From assembly GCA_052035645.1 (NCBI GenBank), contig JBPOHK010000094.1, forward strand, positions 1-64,000: a stretch of DNA of 64,000 nucleotides. The letters run 5' to 3'. A model generated the notes under the pieces. The model did not search any database. It was given only the letters and a program-made list of their open reading frames with translations, and had not been told where the DNA came from. The first letter of the stretch is position 1, and each line of letters begins with the position of its first letter. Source of the stretch: RPQJ01 sp052035645. GTDB lineage: Bacteria > Pseudomonadota > Gammaproteobacteria > Steroidobacterales > Steroidobacteraceae. A program made the position numbers and the translations under genes. Below are positions 17,101 to 25,732 of the stretch, in pieces.

Positions 17101-18741
17101 TCATGGGGCCGCGGCCAGGCGTGCCGGCGCGAGCACCCGCACGGTGCGTGGGGGAATCGCGATCGCGCTGCCGGCCACGGCGCCGCCGCCGAGCAGGTCG
17201 TCCAGCGCACCGTCCACCCCCGGCAGCGACAGCCCCCGCACGTCCTCGGCACCGAGGTTCGCAACCACGGTGAGAGTGCGGGCGCCCGCGCTGCGCTGCC
17301 ACGCGATCACGTCGTCCCGTCCGGTCTCGAGCAGCCTGAACTCTCCGCTGGCCAGCGCCGGTTCGGCCTGCCGCAGGCGGATCAAGCGGCGGTAGTGGTT
17401 CAGCAGCGAGTCCGGGTCGGCGGACTGCGCGGCGACGTTGCGCGTCTCGTGGCCTTTCTGCAGGCGCTCCCACGGCCGCGCTGCTGCGGTGAATCCGGCG
17501 TTCGCGCCACCGCTCCATGGCATGGGGTTGCGGATCATCTCGTCGGGTTTGGCGCCGACCTGGCCGATCTCCTCGCCGTAATAGAGGAACGGCACGCCCG
17601 GCGCGGTGAGCAGGAGCGAGGCGGCGAGCTTCAGCTTCGCCGGGTCCTGGCGCAGCACGCTCGCCACGCGGTCCTGGTCGTGGTTGGTGAGGAACGAGGC
17701 GAACCGCCGCGCCGGGTAACTGGCGACGACGTTGTCGAGCACGTAGGCGAGCTTGTCGCGCGTGCCGGAATTCGCGGCGTCGACGATGGCGTCGGCGAGG
17801 TCGAACTCGAAGGCGAGGTCGAGCGTGTCCCGCTGCACGTAGTCGGCGACCGTCTCGGTGTGCGTCCACACCTCGCCGACCACGAGCGGGCGGCGGCCGC
17901 CGCCGTGCACGTGCGCCTGAAAGCCCGCGAGCCACGCGAGCGTCGCGGGCGTGTCGACCATGACGTCGCCGTCCTCGACGAGGTGGCGGATGGCGTCGAG
18001 CCGGAAGCCGTCCACGCGCAACTCGTCCAGCCAGTAGTCCGCGATGCGGTACGCCTCCGCCGTCACCTCGGGATTGCGGTAGTTCAGGTCCGGCATGCCG
18101 GACCAGAACAGGCCGAAGTAGCGCTGGTCGCCGGCCTTCTGCCAGACGACCTGGCCCCACGGCCCGAGCGTTTCGGGCACCGCGGCCGGATCCACGAAGA
18201 TGTACCAGTCGCGGTACTTCGGGTCCCGCGCCAGCGCCTTGCGGAAGGCCGGGTGCGCGGACGAGGAGTGGTTCAGCACCAGGTCCACGATCACCCGGAT
18301 GCCGCGCGCGTGGCACGCCGCGAGGAAGCGCTCGAAGTCGGCCCGCGTGCCGTACTGCGGGTTGATGCCGTAGTAATCGGTCACGTCGTAGCCGTGGTAG
18401 CTCGGCGAGGGATTGATCGGCATCAGCCAGATCCCGGTGATGCCGAGGTCCGTCGTCGTCGCGGGATCGCCGTCGTTCAGGTAGTCGAGCCTGTCGATCA
18501 GGCCCTGGAAATCCCCGATGCCGTCGTTCGCCAGCGGCCCCGTCGTCGAATCGGCGAAGGAGCGGACGAAGACTTCGTAGAACACGCGGTCGGACCACCA
18601 CGGCGAACCGCTGTCGTCGCGCACCGCCGGCCCGGTCGTCGCGGCGGGCGACGGGGACGGTGGCGCGGCCGGGGGCGCGCCCTGGCACCCGCCGAGCAGC
18701 AGGGCGGCACACAGGAGCAGCGAGCGGGCCGTGTCGGGCAT
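17101..18741 (-). CDS. GH13 alpha-amylase-family lipoprotein
   Basis: 546 residues. N-terminal lipoprotein signal with lipobox LLGGC, Cys19 as anchor. The TIM-barrel of GH13 runs from about 50 to 460. The four conserved regions are seen: DLVLNHSS (153-160), GFRLDAIRHL with nucleophile Asp249, LVVGEVWT with acid/base Glu290, and FLTNHDQDR with Asp355. A C-terminal beta domain ends in VRVLAPARLAAAP. It should act on alpha-1,4 or 1,6 glucosidic bonds of starch-like glucans in the periplasm or at the cell surface. Start ATG 18741; ATG 18777 is in frame but runs close to the M16 gene end and is less likely. Specificity (amylase versus alpha-glucosidase/trehalose-type) is not decidable. Confidence 0.88.
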   Translation of the reverse strand: MPDTARSLLLCAALLLGGCQGAPPAAPPSPSPAATTGPAVRDDSGSPWWSDRVFYEVFVRSFADSTTGPLANDGIGDFQGLIDRLDYLNDGDPATTTDLGITGIWLMPINPSPSYHGYDVTDYYGINPQYGTRADFERFLAACHARGIRVIVDLVLNHSSSAHPAFRKALARDPKYRDWYIFVDPAAVPETLGPWGQVVWQKAGDQRYFGLFWSGMPDLNYRNPEVTAEAYRIADYWLDELRVDGFRLDAIRHLVEDGDVMVDTPATLAWLAGFQAHVHGGGRRPLVVGEVWTHTETVADYVQRDTLDLAFEFDLADAIVDAANSGTRDKLAYVLDNVVASYPARRFASFLTNHDQDRVASVLRQDPAKLKLAASLLLTAPGVPFLYYGEEIGQVGAKPDEMIRNPMPWSGGANAGFTAAARPWERLQKGHETRNVAAQSADPDSLLNHYRRLIRLRQAEPALASGEFRLLETGRDDVIAWQRSAGARTLTVVANLGAEDVRGLSLPGVDGALDDLLGGGAVAGSAIAIPPRTVRVLAPARLAAAP

Positions 18742-18791
18742 CGGGGCCACCGTGGGTCGGGGCGGAGCGCCGATCATAGCCGCCGTGCCGC

Positions 18792-21578
18792 CTAGCGCAC
18801 GACCTGGCCGTCCTTGTCGAGCACCTGGACCGCGCCGAGCTTCAGGTCGCGCACCGGCCGCTCGATCTTCTTCAGGTCGCCGACGATCACCCACGTCAGC
18901 GTCGCGGGATCGAGCGTCGCGCGGGCGGCCGCCCGCACGCCGTCGTCGGTCTGCGCCTCGATGCGTGCCTTGAGCGTGCGGACGTAATCGTCGGGACGCC
19001 GGAACACGACCATGTCCGCGATCGTGCCGGCCACGGAGGCGTTGGTCTCGAAGCGCCCCGGCAGGGCGCGCACGTCGCGGTTGCGGATCTTCGCGACCTC
19101 GTCCGCCGTCGCCGGCCGCGGGCCGACGTACTCGACCAGTTCCCGCTGCAGCTCGCGCAGCGCATCGACGGTCCGGTCGGTCTGCACCGGCGCCGAGACC
19201 AGCCAGGGCCGCGGGCCGACGGCCGAGGGCAGCGCGGAGTTCACGCCGTAGGACCAGTGCTTGTCCTCGCGCAGGTTCATGTTCAGGCGCGAGGTAAAGG
19301 TGCCGCCGAGCACGGCGTTCATGGTCTCGATCTCGAAGCGGTCCGGCACGAGGCTCGAGGGCATCAGCGTGCCGGCCAGGATCGTCGACTGCACGGCGTC
19401 CGGACGGTCGATCAGGAAGACCCGCGCGGCCTGCGGCTTCGCCGCCTCCGGCAGCGCTTTGCCCGGTCGTGCGGTCGCGGGGGCCGTCCAGTCGCCGAAA
19501 TGCTTCTCGAGCAGCGGCAGCACCTGCGCCGGCGTCACGTCGCCCGCCACGATGACCGTCGCATTGTCGGGCCGCAGCCAGTCGCGCTGGAATGCCAGCA
19601 GGTCGTCGCGGCCGAGCGCGGCGATCGAGGCTTCGGTGCCGCTGCCGGAGAACGGGATCGCATACGGGTGGCCCGGCCCGTAGAGCAGCGGCGGCAGCGT
19701 GCGCAGGGAGATGCCGTCCGGGCTCTGCTTCTCGCGCGCGATGCCGGCGATCCACTCCTTGCGCACGCGCTCGATCTCCTGTTCGGGGAACGTCGGGTTG
19801 CGCACGACCTGGGCGAACAGGGCCAGCGACGGATCGAGCTTCTCCACCAGCGCCGACAGCGAGACCGACGAGGAGTCGAGCGACGAGCCCGCCCCGATCT
19901 CGGCCCCGAGGCGTTCGGCGCGGTCCGCGATCTCGAGCGAGCCGAGCGTCGCGGTGCCCTCGTCGAGCATCGCGAGCGTGAAGCTGGCCGCGCCGGCCTT
20001 GCGGCCCTGGTCGGCCGCGAAGCCGGCGTCGAACAGCACCGACACGCGCACCACGGGCACGCCCGGCCGGTTCGCAACGATGATCGGCAGGCCGTTGCGC
20101 AGTGTGGCGCGCTGCAGGTCCGGGAACGCGAGGTCCGGGAACGACGCAGTCACCGGCGCGCCCTGGCTGCGATCGACCGCACCGGCCGCCGCCGCCTGGT
20201 ACGCGGCGGCTGGGCGCACCTCGAGCGTGTAGTCGCCGCGCGCGAGCCAGCGCTTCGCGACCTCCTGCAACTGCTTCGGCGTGGCGGCGTCCAGCACGGC
20301 GAAGGAGCGCCGGTAGCAGGCGGGATCGCCTTCGAAGACTTCGCAGGACGCGAGCACGTCGGCCTTGCCGCCGAAACCGCCGATGCGCTCCAGCCCCTTC
20401 AGGAAGCCGGCGCGGATCGACGTGCGGGCGCGCTCGATCTCCTCCGGCGTCGGGCCCTGCTCGATGAAGCGCTGCAGTTCCTCGGCGAGCGCGCGTTCCA
20501 CGCGCTCGGCGGGCACACCCTGCTTCACGTCGGCCGCCAGCGAGAACAGGCCGGCGATCTCCATCGACGAGGCGCTGGCGCTGGCGCTGTCCGCGATCTG
20601 GTCGCGGTAGACGAGTCGCGCGTACAGGCGCGACGTCTTGCCGCCGCCGAGGATGTCGGCGGCGAGCGCGAGGAGGTCGGCGTCCGTCGTCCCGTCCTGC
20701 GGGATGTTCCACGCCTTCTGGATGCGCGTCTGCGCGACCTGGTCGAACATCACGTCGCGCCGGCTCTCGCTGCGCGCGGCGATCCACACGCCCGGGCGCG
20801 TGAGGGCCGGCCCCGGCGGAATGTCGCCGAAGTACTTCTGCGCCTTCTCGCGCGCCGTCGCGACGTCGATGTCGCCGGCGAGCACCAGCACGGCGTTCGC
20901 CGCGCCGTAGTAGGTACGGAACCACTCCTGCACGTCGGCGAGCGAGGCGGCGTTGAGATCCTCCATCGAGCCGATCGGCAGCCAGTGGTACGGGTGGCCC
21001 TCCGGGAAACTCGCGCGAAAGAGCGTCTCGCCGACGCGCCCGTACGGCCGGTTCTCGCCCTGGCGCTTCTCGTTCTGCACCACGCCGCGCTGCTCGTCGA
21101 GGCGCGCCTGGTCGATCACGCCGAGCAGGTGACCCATGCGGTCGGACTCCATCCACAGCGCGAGATCGAGCGCGGTCGTGGGTACGTTCTGGAAATAATT
21201 GGTCCGGTCGAAGCTGGTCGTGCCGTTCATGCTGGTCGCGCCGACCTGCTCGAAGGGCTTGAAGTACTCGTCGTTGAAATGCTCGCTGCCCTGGAACATC
21301 AGGTGCTCGAACAGGTGAGCGAACCCGGTCTTGCCGGCGCGCTCGTTCTTGGAGCCGACGTGGTACCAGACGTTAACCGCCACGATCGGTGCCTTGCGAT
21401 CGGTGTGCACGATCACCGTCAGGCCATTCGAGAGCTGGAATTTCTCGAATGGAATCAGGGTATTGGCATTCGCCTGCCCCGGGGCGGCGAGGGCGTTGGC
21501 TGAAACCAGGCTGAGCAGGGCGGCGAAGGAGGCGGCCAGCCAGCGGGTGGGTCGGTTCTTCACGGAGTCGGTCTCCAT
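18792..21578 (-). CDS. Exported double-domain M16 family zinc metallopeptidase
   Basis: 928 residues with a Sec signal (about 1-31, ending NALAA). Two M16 modules are fused in one chain. The N-terminal module has the inverted zinc motif HLFEH (His88, Glu91, His92) and a downstream RLDEQRGVVQNEKRQ stretch with the third ligand. The C-terminal module (from about residue 480) has the M16 fold (PDGISLRTLPPLLYGPGHPYAIP; TFTSRLNMNLREDKHWSYGV) but no HxxEH, so it is the non-catalytic half of the peptide-degrading chamber. Acts in the periplasm. A shorter catalytic/non-catalytic pair encoded separately is at 37124-39912. Start ATG 21578. Confidence 0.92.
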   Translation of the reverse strand: METDSVKNRPTRWLAASFAALLSLVSANALAAPGQANANTLIPFEKFQLSNGLTVIVHTDRKAPIVAVNVWYHVGSKNERAGKTGFAHLFEHLMFQGSEHFNDEYFKPFEQVGATSMNGTTSFDRTNYFQNVPTTALDLALWMESDRMGHLLGVIDQARLDEQRGVVQNEKRQGENRPYGRVGETLFRASFPEGHPYHWLPIGSMEDLNAASLADVQEWFRTYYGAANAVLVLAGDIDVATAREKAQKYFGDIPPGPALTRPGVWIAARSESRRDVMFDQVAQTRIQKAWNIPQDGTTDADLLALAADILGGGKTSRLYARLVYRDQIADSASASASSMEIAGLFSLAADVKQGVPAERVERALAEELQRFIEQGPTPEEIERARTSIRAGFLKGLERIGGFGGKADVLASCEVFEGDPACYRRSFAVLDAATPKQLQEVAKRWLARGDYTLEVRPAAAYQAAAAGAVDRSQGAPVTASFPDLAFPDLQRATLRNGLPIIVANRPGVPVVRVSVLFDAGFAADQGRKAGAASFTLAMLDEGTATLGSLEIADRAERLGAEIGAGSSLDSSSVSLSALVEKLDPSLALFAQVVRNPTFPEQEIERVRKEWIAGIAREKQSPDGISLRTLPPLLYGPGHPYAIPFSGSGTEASIAALGRDDLLAFQRDWLRPDNATVIVAGDVTPAQVLPLLEKHFGDWTAPATARPGKALPEAAKPQAARVFLIDRPDAVQSTILAGTLMPSSLVPDRFEIETMNAVLGGTFTSRLNMNLREDKHWSYGVNSALPSAVGPRPWLVSAPVQTDRTVDALRELQRELVEYVGPRPATADEVAKIRNRDVRALPGRFETNASVAGTIADMVVFRRPDDYVRTLKARIEAQTDDGVRAAARATLDPATLTWVIVGDLKKIERPVRDLKLGAVQVLDKDGQVVR

Positions 21579-21850
21579 CGCGTCTGGGCCGGCCGCAGGG
21601 CCGGCATCACGTGTGGTGTTTTCGCATCAAGGGCGGGCAGGCCGGGGCCGCCGGAGCTGGACTCGTTCCAGAGACTGCGGCAAAAACGGATGCACCGAGT
21701 TACAATCGCAACAATCATAGCGGGGTCAAAGCCGGCCTATGAGTTTCGGAGGGCTGGAACGCCCGGGTGGGGATGCGTTCCGGACAGGCGGCTCGGCCCG
21801 CTAAGAGTTTCATGAATGCATGGCATAAAAGCCACAAGGAGAGACCTGCA
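21579..21850. promoter_or_regulatory. 272-bp leader between divergent M16 and OmpA-like genes
   Basis: The gap contains no coding frame of its own. It has a more AT-rich island (21690-21720) with TACAAT at 21701-21706 as a possible -10 for the porin-like gene at 21851, but no good -35 at the right distance. A short stem TGGC-ATAAAA-GCCA precedes the strong AAGGAG ribosome site at 21836-21841. A long, AT-rich 5' leader fits an abundant outer-membrane protein gene. Promoter assignment is tentative. Confidence 0.35.
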
Positions 21851-23095
21851 ATGTCATCCCGTTACCTGATCCCGCTGGCGGTTGCCGCCGCCCTGGCCGC
21901 GTCCGCCGCGGCACAGGCCGATGTGGCGCCTGGTTCGCCGAAGGGCGACTGGATCTTCCGCGTCGGCATGTCCCAGATCAACCCGAAGAAGGACAACCTG
22001 CCGGCGAATGAAAATCCGCTCGGCCTCAACCTGGTGGTCGACAGCGACATCTCGCCGACGCTCAACATCGAGTACATGCTCACCGAGCACCTCGGCACGG
22101 AACTGCTGCTCGCGTATCCGTTCACGCACGCCGTGGACGCGAAGCTCGGCGGCGACAAGATCGTGCGCGTTGCCCACGCGGACGTGCTGCCGCCGGTGCT
22201 GGGCCTCAACTGGCACTTCAACCCGAACGGCACGTTCCGTCCGTACATCGGCGCGGGCGTGAACTACACGCTGTTCTCGGGCGAGGAAGTGCGCGGTGAA
22301 GCGCGCTCGGCCATCCAGGACATCTACGGCATCGACGTCGATTCCGTGAAGCTCGACGACTCGTTCGGCTTCGCGGGCCAGATTGGCATCGACATCGCCC
22401 TCACGAAGAGCTGGCTGCTGAACGCGAGCGTGCGCTACGTCGACCTGTCGACCGACCTGTCGGCCGACGTCGCCGAGATCATTGACCTCGAAGGCGCTGC
22501 CAAGGCGGGCTACGACGAAGTGAAGCTCGGCACGCTGGACATCAACCCGATGGTCTACGGCCTGCACGTCGGCTACCAGTGGGGCTCGCCGGCGCCGCTG
22601 CCGGTCGTGGCTCCGCCGCCGCCCCCGCCGCCGCCGCCGCCGCCGCCGCCCGCCAAGTGCGCGGACACGGACAATGACGGCGTCTGCGACGAAGCCGACA
22701 AGTGCCCGGGCACGCCGGCTGGCGTGAAGGTGGACTCGGTGGGCTGCCCGCTGGAGCAGACGCTGAAGCTGCTGTTCGACTTCGACAGCGCCGAGCTGCG
22801 CCCCGAGTCGATCACGGAACTCGAGCGTGTCGTCAAGTTCATGGGCGACGTGCCGTTCGCGAAGGCCATGATCGAAGGCCACACGGACAGCAAGGGTTCG
22901 GACGCCTACAACCAGAAGCTGTCGGATCGCCGCGCCAAGGCGGTGTTCGACTACCTCAGCTCGCGCGGCGTCGATCCGGCCCGCCTGAGCTCGGTGGGCA
23001 AGGGCGAGTCGGCCCCGATCGCGGACAACGCGACCGAGGAAGGCCGCCAGGAGAACCGTCGCGTCATGTTCATCCGCACGGATTCGGGCATGTAA
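21851..23095 (+). CDS. OmpW-type barrel / OmpA C-terminal fusion outer-membrane protein
   Basis: 414 residues. Order: Sec signal (1-23); an eight-stranded OmpW-like barrel (about 24-245) in which EYMLTEHLGTELLLAYPF and PYIGAGVNYTLFSG are diagnostic; a run of 13 prolines (about 257-269); one thrombospondin type-3-like calcium motif (DTDNDGVCDEADKCPGTPAGV); and an OmpA/MotB peptidoglycan-binding domain from about 300 (LLFDFDSAELRPES; EGHTDSKGSDAYNQKLSDRRA). The barrel sits in the outer membrane and the C-terminal domain would hold the peptidoglycan. Start ATG 21851 follows AAGGAGAGACC. A strong rho-independent terminator follows the stop. Confidence 0.93.
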   Translation: MSSRYLIPLAVAAALAASAAAQADVAPGSPKGDWIFRVGMSQINPKKDNLPANENPLGLNLVVDSDISPTLNIEYMLTEHLGTELLLAYPFTHAVDAKLGGDKIVRVAHADVLPPVLGLNWHFNPNGTFRPYIGAGVNYTLFSGEEVRGEARSAIQDIYGIDVDSVKLDDSFGFAGQIGIDIALTKSWLLNASVRYVDLSTDLSADVAEIIDLEGAAKAGYDEVKLGTLDINPMVYGLHVGYQWGSPAPLPVVAPPPPPPPPPPPPPAKCADTDNDGVCDEADKCPGTPAGVKVDSVGCPLEQTLKLLFDFDSAELRPESITELERVVKFMGDVPFAKAMIEGHTDSKGSDAYNQKLSDRRAKAVFDYLSSRGVDPARLSSVGKGESAPIADNATEEGRQENRRVMFIRTDSGM

Positions 23096-23137
23096 TCGAC
23101 GGCTGACCGTCTGACGGGCTGCCCTGTGGCCCGGACG

Positions 23138-23169
23138 AGGCCCCGGTACGCAAGTGCCGGGGCCTTTTT
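23138..23169 (+). terminator. Rho-independent terminator of OmpA-like gene
   Basis: Stem GGCCCCGG (23139-23146) pairs with CCGGGGCC (23157-23164) around a 10-base loop and is followed by TTTTTC. It lies 43 bp after the stop at 23095, so it ends that transcript. The first bases of the loop could extend the helix. Confidence 0.9.
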
Positions 23170-23254
23170 CATGGTCGGTGTGAATCCACGCGCGGCGGAT
23201 TGGCTAAGAGCCGGGGACGCGTAGAATCGCCGACTCGTTCCACGGAGGAATCCC

Positions 23255-24103
23255 ATGAAGCTGCACACCCTGGCCGCGCTCGCCGCGGCCGCCCTGGCCC
23301 TGCCGCTCGCCCCGGCTCGCGCGGACGTCGACCCGGCGCTCGAGGCGGCCGTCCAGGGCAGCTGGCGTTCGGAGGCCGACAAGTCACGTGACGTGTATCG
23401 CCACCCGGCCGAGGCCCTCGCGTTCTGGGGGCTCAAGCCGGGCATGACCATCCTCGAGGTCCAGCCGGGCGGCGGCTGGTGGACCGAGATCCTCGCCCCG
23501 TACGCCCGGGCGACGGGCGGCAGTTTCTACGTGACGGGCGCCGACCTGCAGAACCCGAAGCTCTCGGACGGCGCCCGCAAGTCGCGCGCCGACTTCCAGG
23601 CGCGCTTCGCCGCCCGGCCCGACGTCTACGGCGACGTGCGCATGCTCAACTGGGGCGCGGTCTCGAGGACCCTGCCGGCGGGCCTGTTCGACTTCATCCT
23701 CACGGCGCGCTCGATCCACGGCTGGATGCAGGACGAGCCCGGCACCGTCGAGGCGACCTTCCGTGAGTTCCACAAGGCGCTGAAGAAGGGCGGCATCCTC
23801 GCCGTCGAGCAGCACCGGGCGAAGGCCGGCCAGCGCGGCGAGAAGCCGGACACCGGCTACGTGAGCGAGGCCTACGTGATCGAGCAGGCGCGCAAGGCGG
23901 GGTTCCGGCTCGCGGGCCGCTCGGAGATCAACGCCAACCCGAAGGACACCAAGGACCACCCGTTCGGCGTCTGGACGCTGCCGCCCGTGCTGCGCTCGTC
24001 GCCCTACGGCTCGAACCAGCCGGCCGACCCGAACTTCGACCACTCGAAGTACGTGGCGATCGGCGAGTCGGACCGCATGACCCTGCGGTTCGTGAAGCCC
24101 TGA
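23255..24103 (+). CDS. Exported class I methyltransferase-like protein (second copy)
   Basis: 282 residues with a Sec signal (1-23, ending APARA). Like the gene at 7657, it has a methyltransferase-like core: motif I is LEVQPGGGWWTEILAP, and a later KKGGILAVEQH strand matches the family. The C terminus (YGSNQPADPNFDHSKYVAIGESDRMTLRFVKP) is a conserved tail. The 'GGGWWTE' form differs from the standard GxGxG. Periplasmic location makes a SAM-dependent reaction doubtful; binding without catalysis is possible. ATG 23255 follows GGAGGAAT. Its stop abuts the stop of the convergent flavoprotein gene (TGA|TCA at 24101-24106). Confidence 0.8.
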   Translation: MKLHTLAALAAAALALPLAPARADVDPALEAAVQGSWRSEADKSRDVYRHPAEALAFWGLKPGMTILEVQPGGGWWTEILAPYARATGGSFYVTGADLQNPKLSDGARKSRADFQARFAARPDVYGDVRMLNWGAVSRTLPAGLFDFILTARSIHGWMQDEPGTVEATFREFHKALKKGGILAVEQHRAKAGQRGEKPDTGYVSEAYVIEQARKAGFRLAGRSEINANPKDTKDHPFGVWTLPPVLRSSPYGSNQPADPNFDHSKYVAIGESDRMTLRFVKP

Positions 24104-25732
24104 TCAGATCTCCTCGGGCACGGTCCGGATCGCGCCGCACGGGCACTCGGCCACGCACAGGCCGCAGCGCTTGCAGTAGTCGTAGTTGAACTCGTAGCGG
24201 CGTCCCGGACCGAGCTTGATCACGGCGTTGTCGGGGCACACGCCGTAGCAGTTGTCGCACTCGAAGCAGTTGCCGCAGGAGAGGCAGCGGCGCGCCTCGA
24301 ACTGCGCGGTCTCCGGGTCGAAGCTGCCGACGACTTCCTCGAACGTCGACTGGCGTCGGATCAGGTCGAGGACCGGCTGCTGCGACTTCGGCGCGTCCGA
24401 GTAGTACCAGGTGTTGAGCTTGTCGTAGCTCGCGAGCTCGTGGCTCGCGGGGTGCACCCAGGTCGTGCCGCGCAGCCACGCGTCGATGTGGCGCGCCGCG
24501 AGCTTGCCGTGGCCGATGCCGACGGTCACCGTGCGCTCGCCCGGCACCATGTCGCCGCCGGCGAAGATACCGGCATGGCCGGTCATCATGTCCGGGCCCA
24601 CCTTGACCACGCCGTCCTCGATCGCGAGGCCCGGCACGCCCTGCAGCAGCGACAGGTCGACGTCCTGCCCGAGGGCGAGCACCACCGAATCGGCCTCCAG
24701 CGTCTCGAACTCGCCGGTCGGTTGCGCCATGCCTTTCTCGTCCAGCGCCATCTTCTCGACGGTGATCGACGTCTCGCCGGCCTGCTTGATGGTGGACAGC
24801 CACTTCACCAGCACGCCTTCCTGCAGCGCCTCCTCGAGTTCGGACTCGTGCGCCGGCATCTTCTCGCGCGTGCGGCGGTAGACGATGATCGACTCTTCCG
24901 CGCCGAGCCGCTTGGCCGTGCGCGCCACGTCGAGCGCGGTGTTGCCGCCGCCGTAGACGACCACGCGCCGGCCGAGCAGCGGCTTGTCCTCGCCTTCCAT
25001 GCTGCGCAGGACCGAGACGGCGTCGAGCATCTTGCCGGCGCTGCCCGCGGGCAGGTACGCGCGCTTGGCGATGTGCGCGCCCACCGCGAGGAACACGGCG
25101 TCGAAGTGGCCCTTGCGCATGGTCTCGACGACGTTGGTCACCTTGGTGTGCAGCTGCAGCTTCACGCCGAGGTCGAGGATGCGCTGGATCTCGGCGTCGA
25201 GCACCTCGCGCGGCAGCCGGTACTTCGGGATGCCGAAGCGCATCATGCCGCCGGCGAGCGGGCCGGCCTCGTGGATCGAGACGCTGTGACCCAGCCGCGC
25301 GAGGTGATAGGCCGCCGAAAGCCCCGACGGCCCCGCGCCGATCACCAGCACGCGCTTGCCGGTGGGCGACAGCGGCGGCTCGAACTTCCAGCCGCGGCGC
25401 AGCGCCTCGTCGCCGAGGAAGCGCTCGGTCGCGTTGATGCCCACGCAGGCATCGAGCGTGCCGCGGTTGCAGGCGGTCTCGCACGGGTGGTAGCAGACGC
25501 GGCCCATCACCGCCGGCATCGGGTTGTCGCGCGTCAGCACGCGCCAGGCCTGCTCGTACTCGCCGGCCTCGGCGTGGAACAGCCAGCCCTGGATGTTCTC
25601 GCCGGCGGGGCAGGCGTGGTTGCAGGGCGGCAGGCGGTTCACGTACTCCGGGCGCACCGTGCGCCAGGTGCCCGTGTGGTTGGCGAGGCTCGAGCCGGGA
25701 TCGAGCGTGATGGCGAACGGCTTGGGCTTCAT
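24104..25732 (-). CDS. GltD-like NAD(P)-flavoprotein with N-terminal Fe-S site and C-terminal 2[4Fe-4S] ferredoxin domain
   Basis: 542 residues. N-terminal helical Fe-S domain: Cys37/Cys41 (CNHAC) and Cys80, Cys84, Cys88 (CYHPCETAC), as in the small subunit of glutamate synthase. FAD site VLVIGAGPSGLSAAYHLA (about 128-145); NAD(P) site VVVYGGGNTALDVARTAKRLG (about 270). The last ~60 residues hold a double-cluster ferredoxin (CLSCGNCFECDNCYGVCP and CKRCGLCVAECPCGA). ATG 25732 overlaps the beta-subunit stop (ATGA). It should move electrons between NAD(P)H and ferredoxin-type clusters of the 2-oxoacid oxidoreductase upstream, like the fourth (delta) subunit, but with a built-in NAD(P)H oxidoreductase. 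Confidence 0.88.
   Translation of the reverse strand: MKPKPFAITLDPGSSLANHTGTWRTVRPEYVNRLPPCNHACPAGENIQGWLFHAEAGEYEQAWRVLTRDNPMPAVMGRVCYHPCETACNRGTLDACVGINATERFLGDEALRRGWKFEPPLSPTGKRVLVIGAGPSGLSAAYHLARLGHSVSIHEAGPLAGGMMRFGIPKYRLPREVLDAEIQRILDLGVKLQLHTKVTNVVETMRKGHFDAVFLAVGAHIAKRAYLPAGSAGKMLDAVSVLRSMEGEDKPLLGRRVVVYGGGNTALDVARTAKRLGAEESIIVYRRTREKMPAHESELEEALQEGVLVKWLSTIKQAGETSITVEKMALDEKGMAQPTGEFETLEADSVVLALGQDVDLSLLQGVPGLAIEDGVVKVGPDMMTGHAGIFAGGDMVPGERTVTVGIGHGKLAARHIDAWLRGTTWVHPASHELASYDKLNTWYYSDAPKSQQPVLDLIRRQSTFEEVVGSFDPETAQFEARRCLSCGNCFECDNCYGVCPDNAVIKLGPGRRYEFNYDYCKRCGLCVAECPCGAIRTVPEEI

Noticed and set aside
18800..21156. Long minus and plus frames covering the M16 gene
   Set aside because: Alternate frames of the 928-residue peptidase; no motif and no ribosome site.
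22610..22655. Triplet repeat as phase-variation switch
   Set aside because: The repeat is in codons, so change in copy number keeps the frame; it can alter length but not switch the gene.
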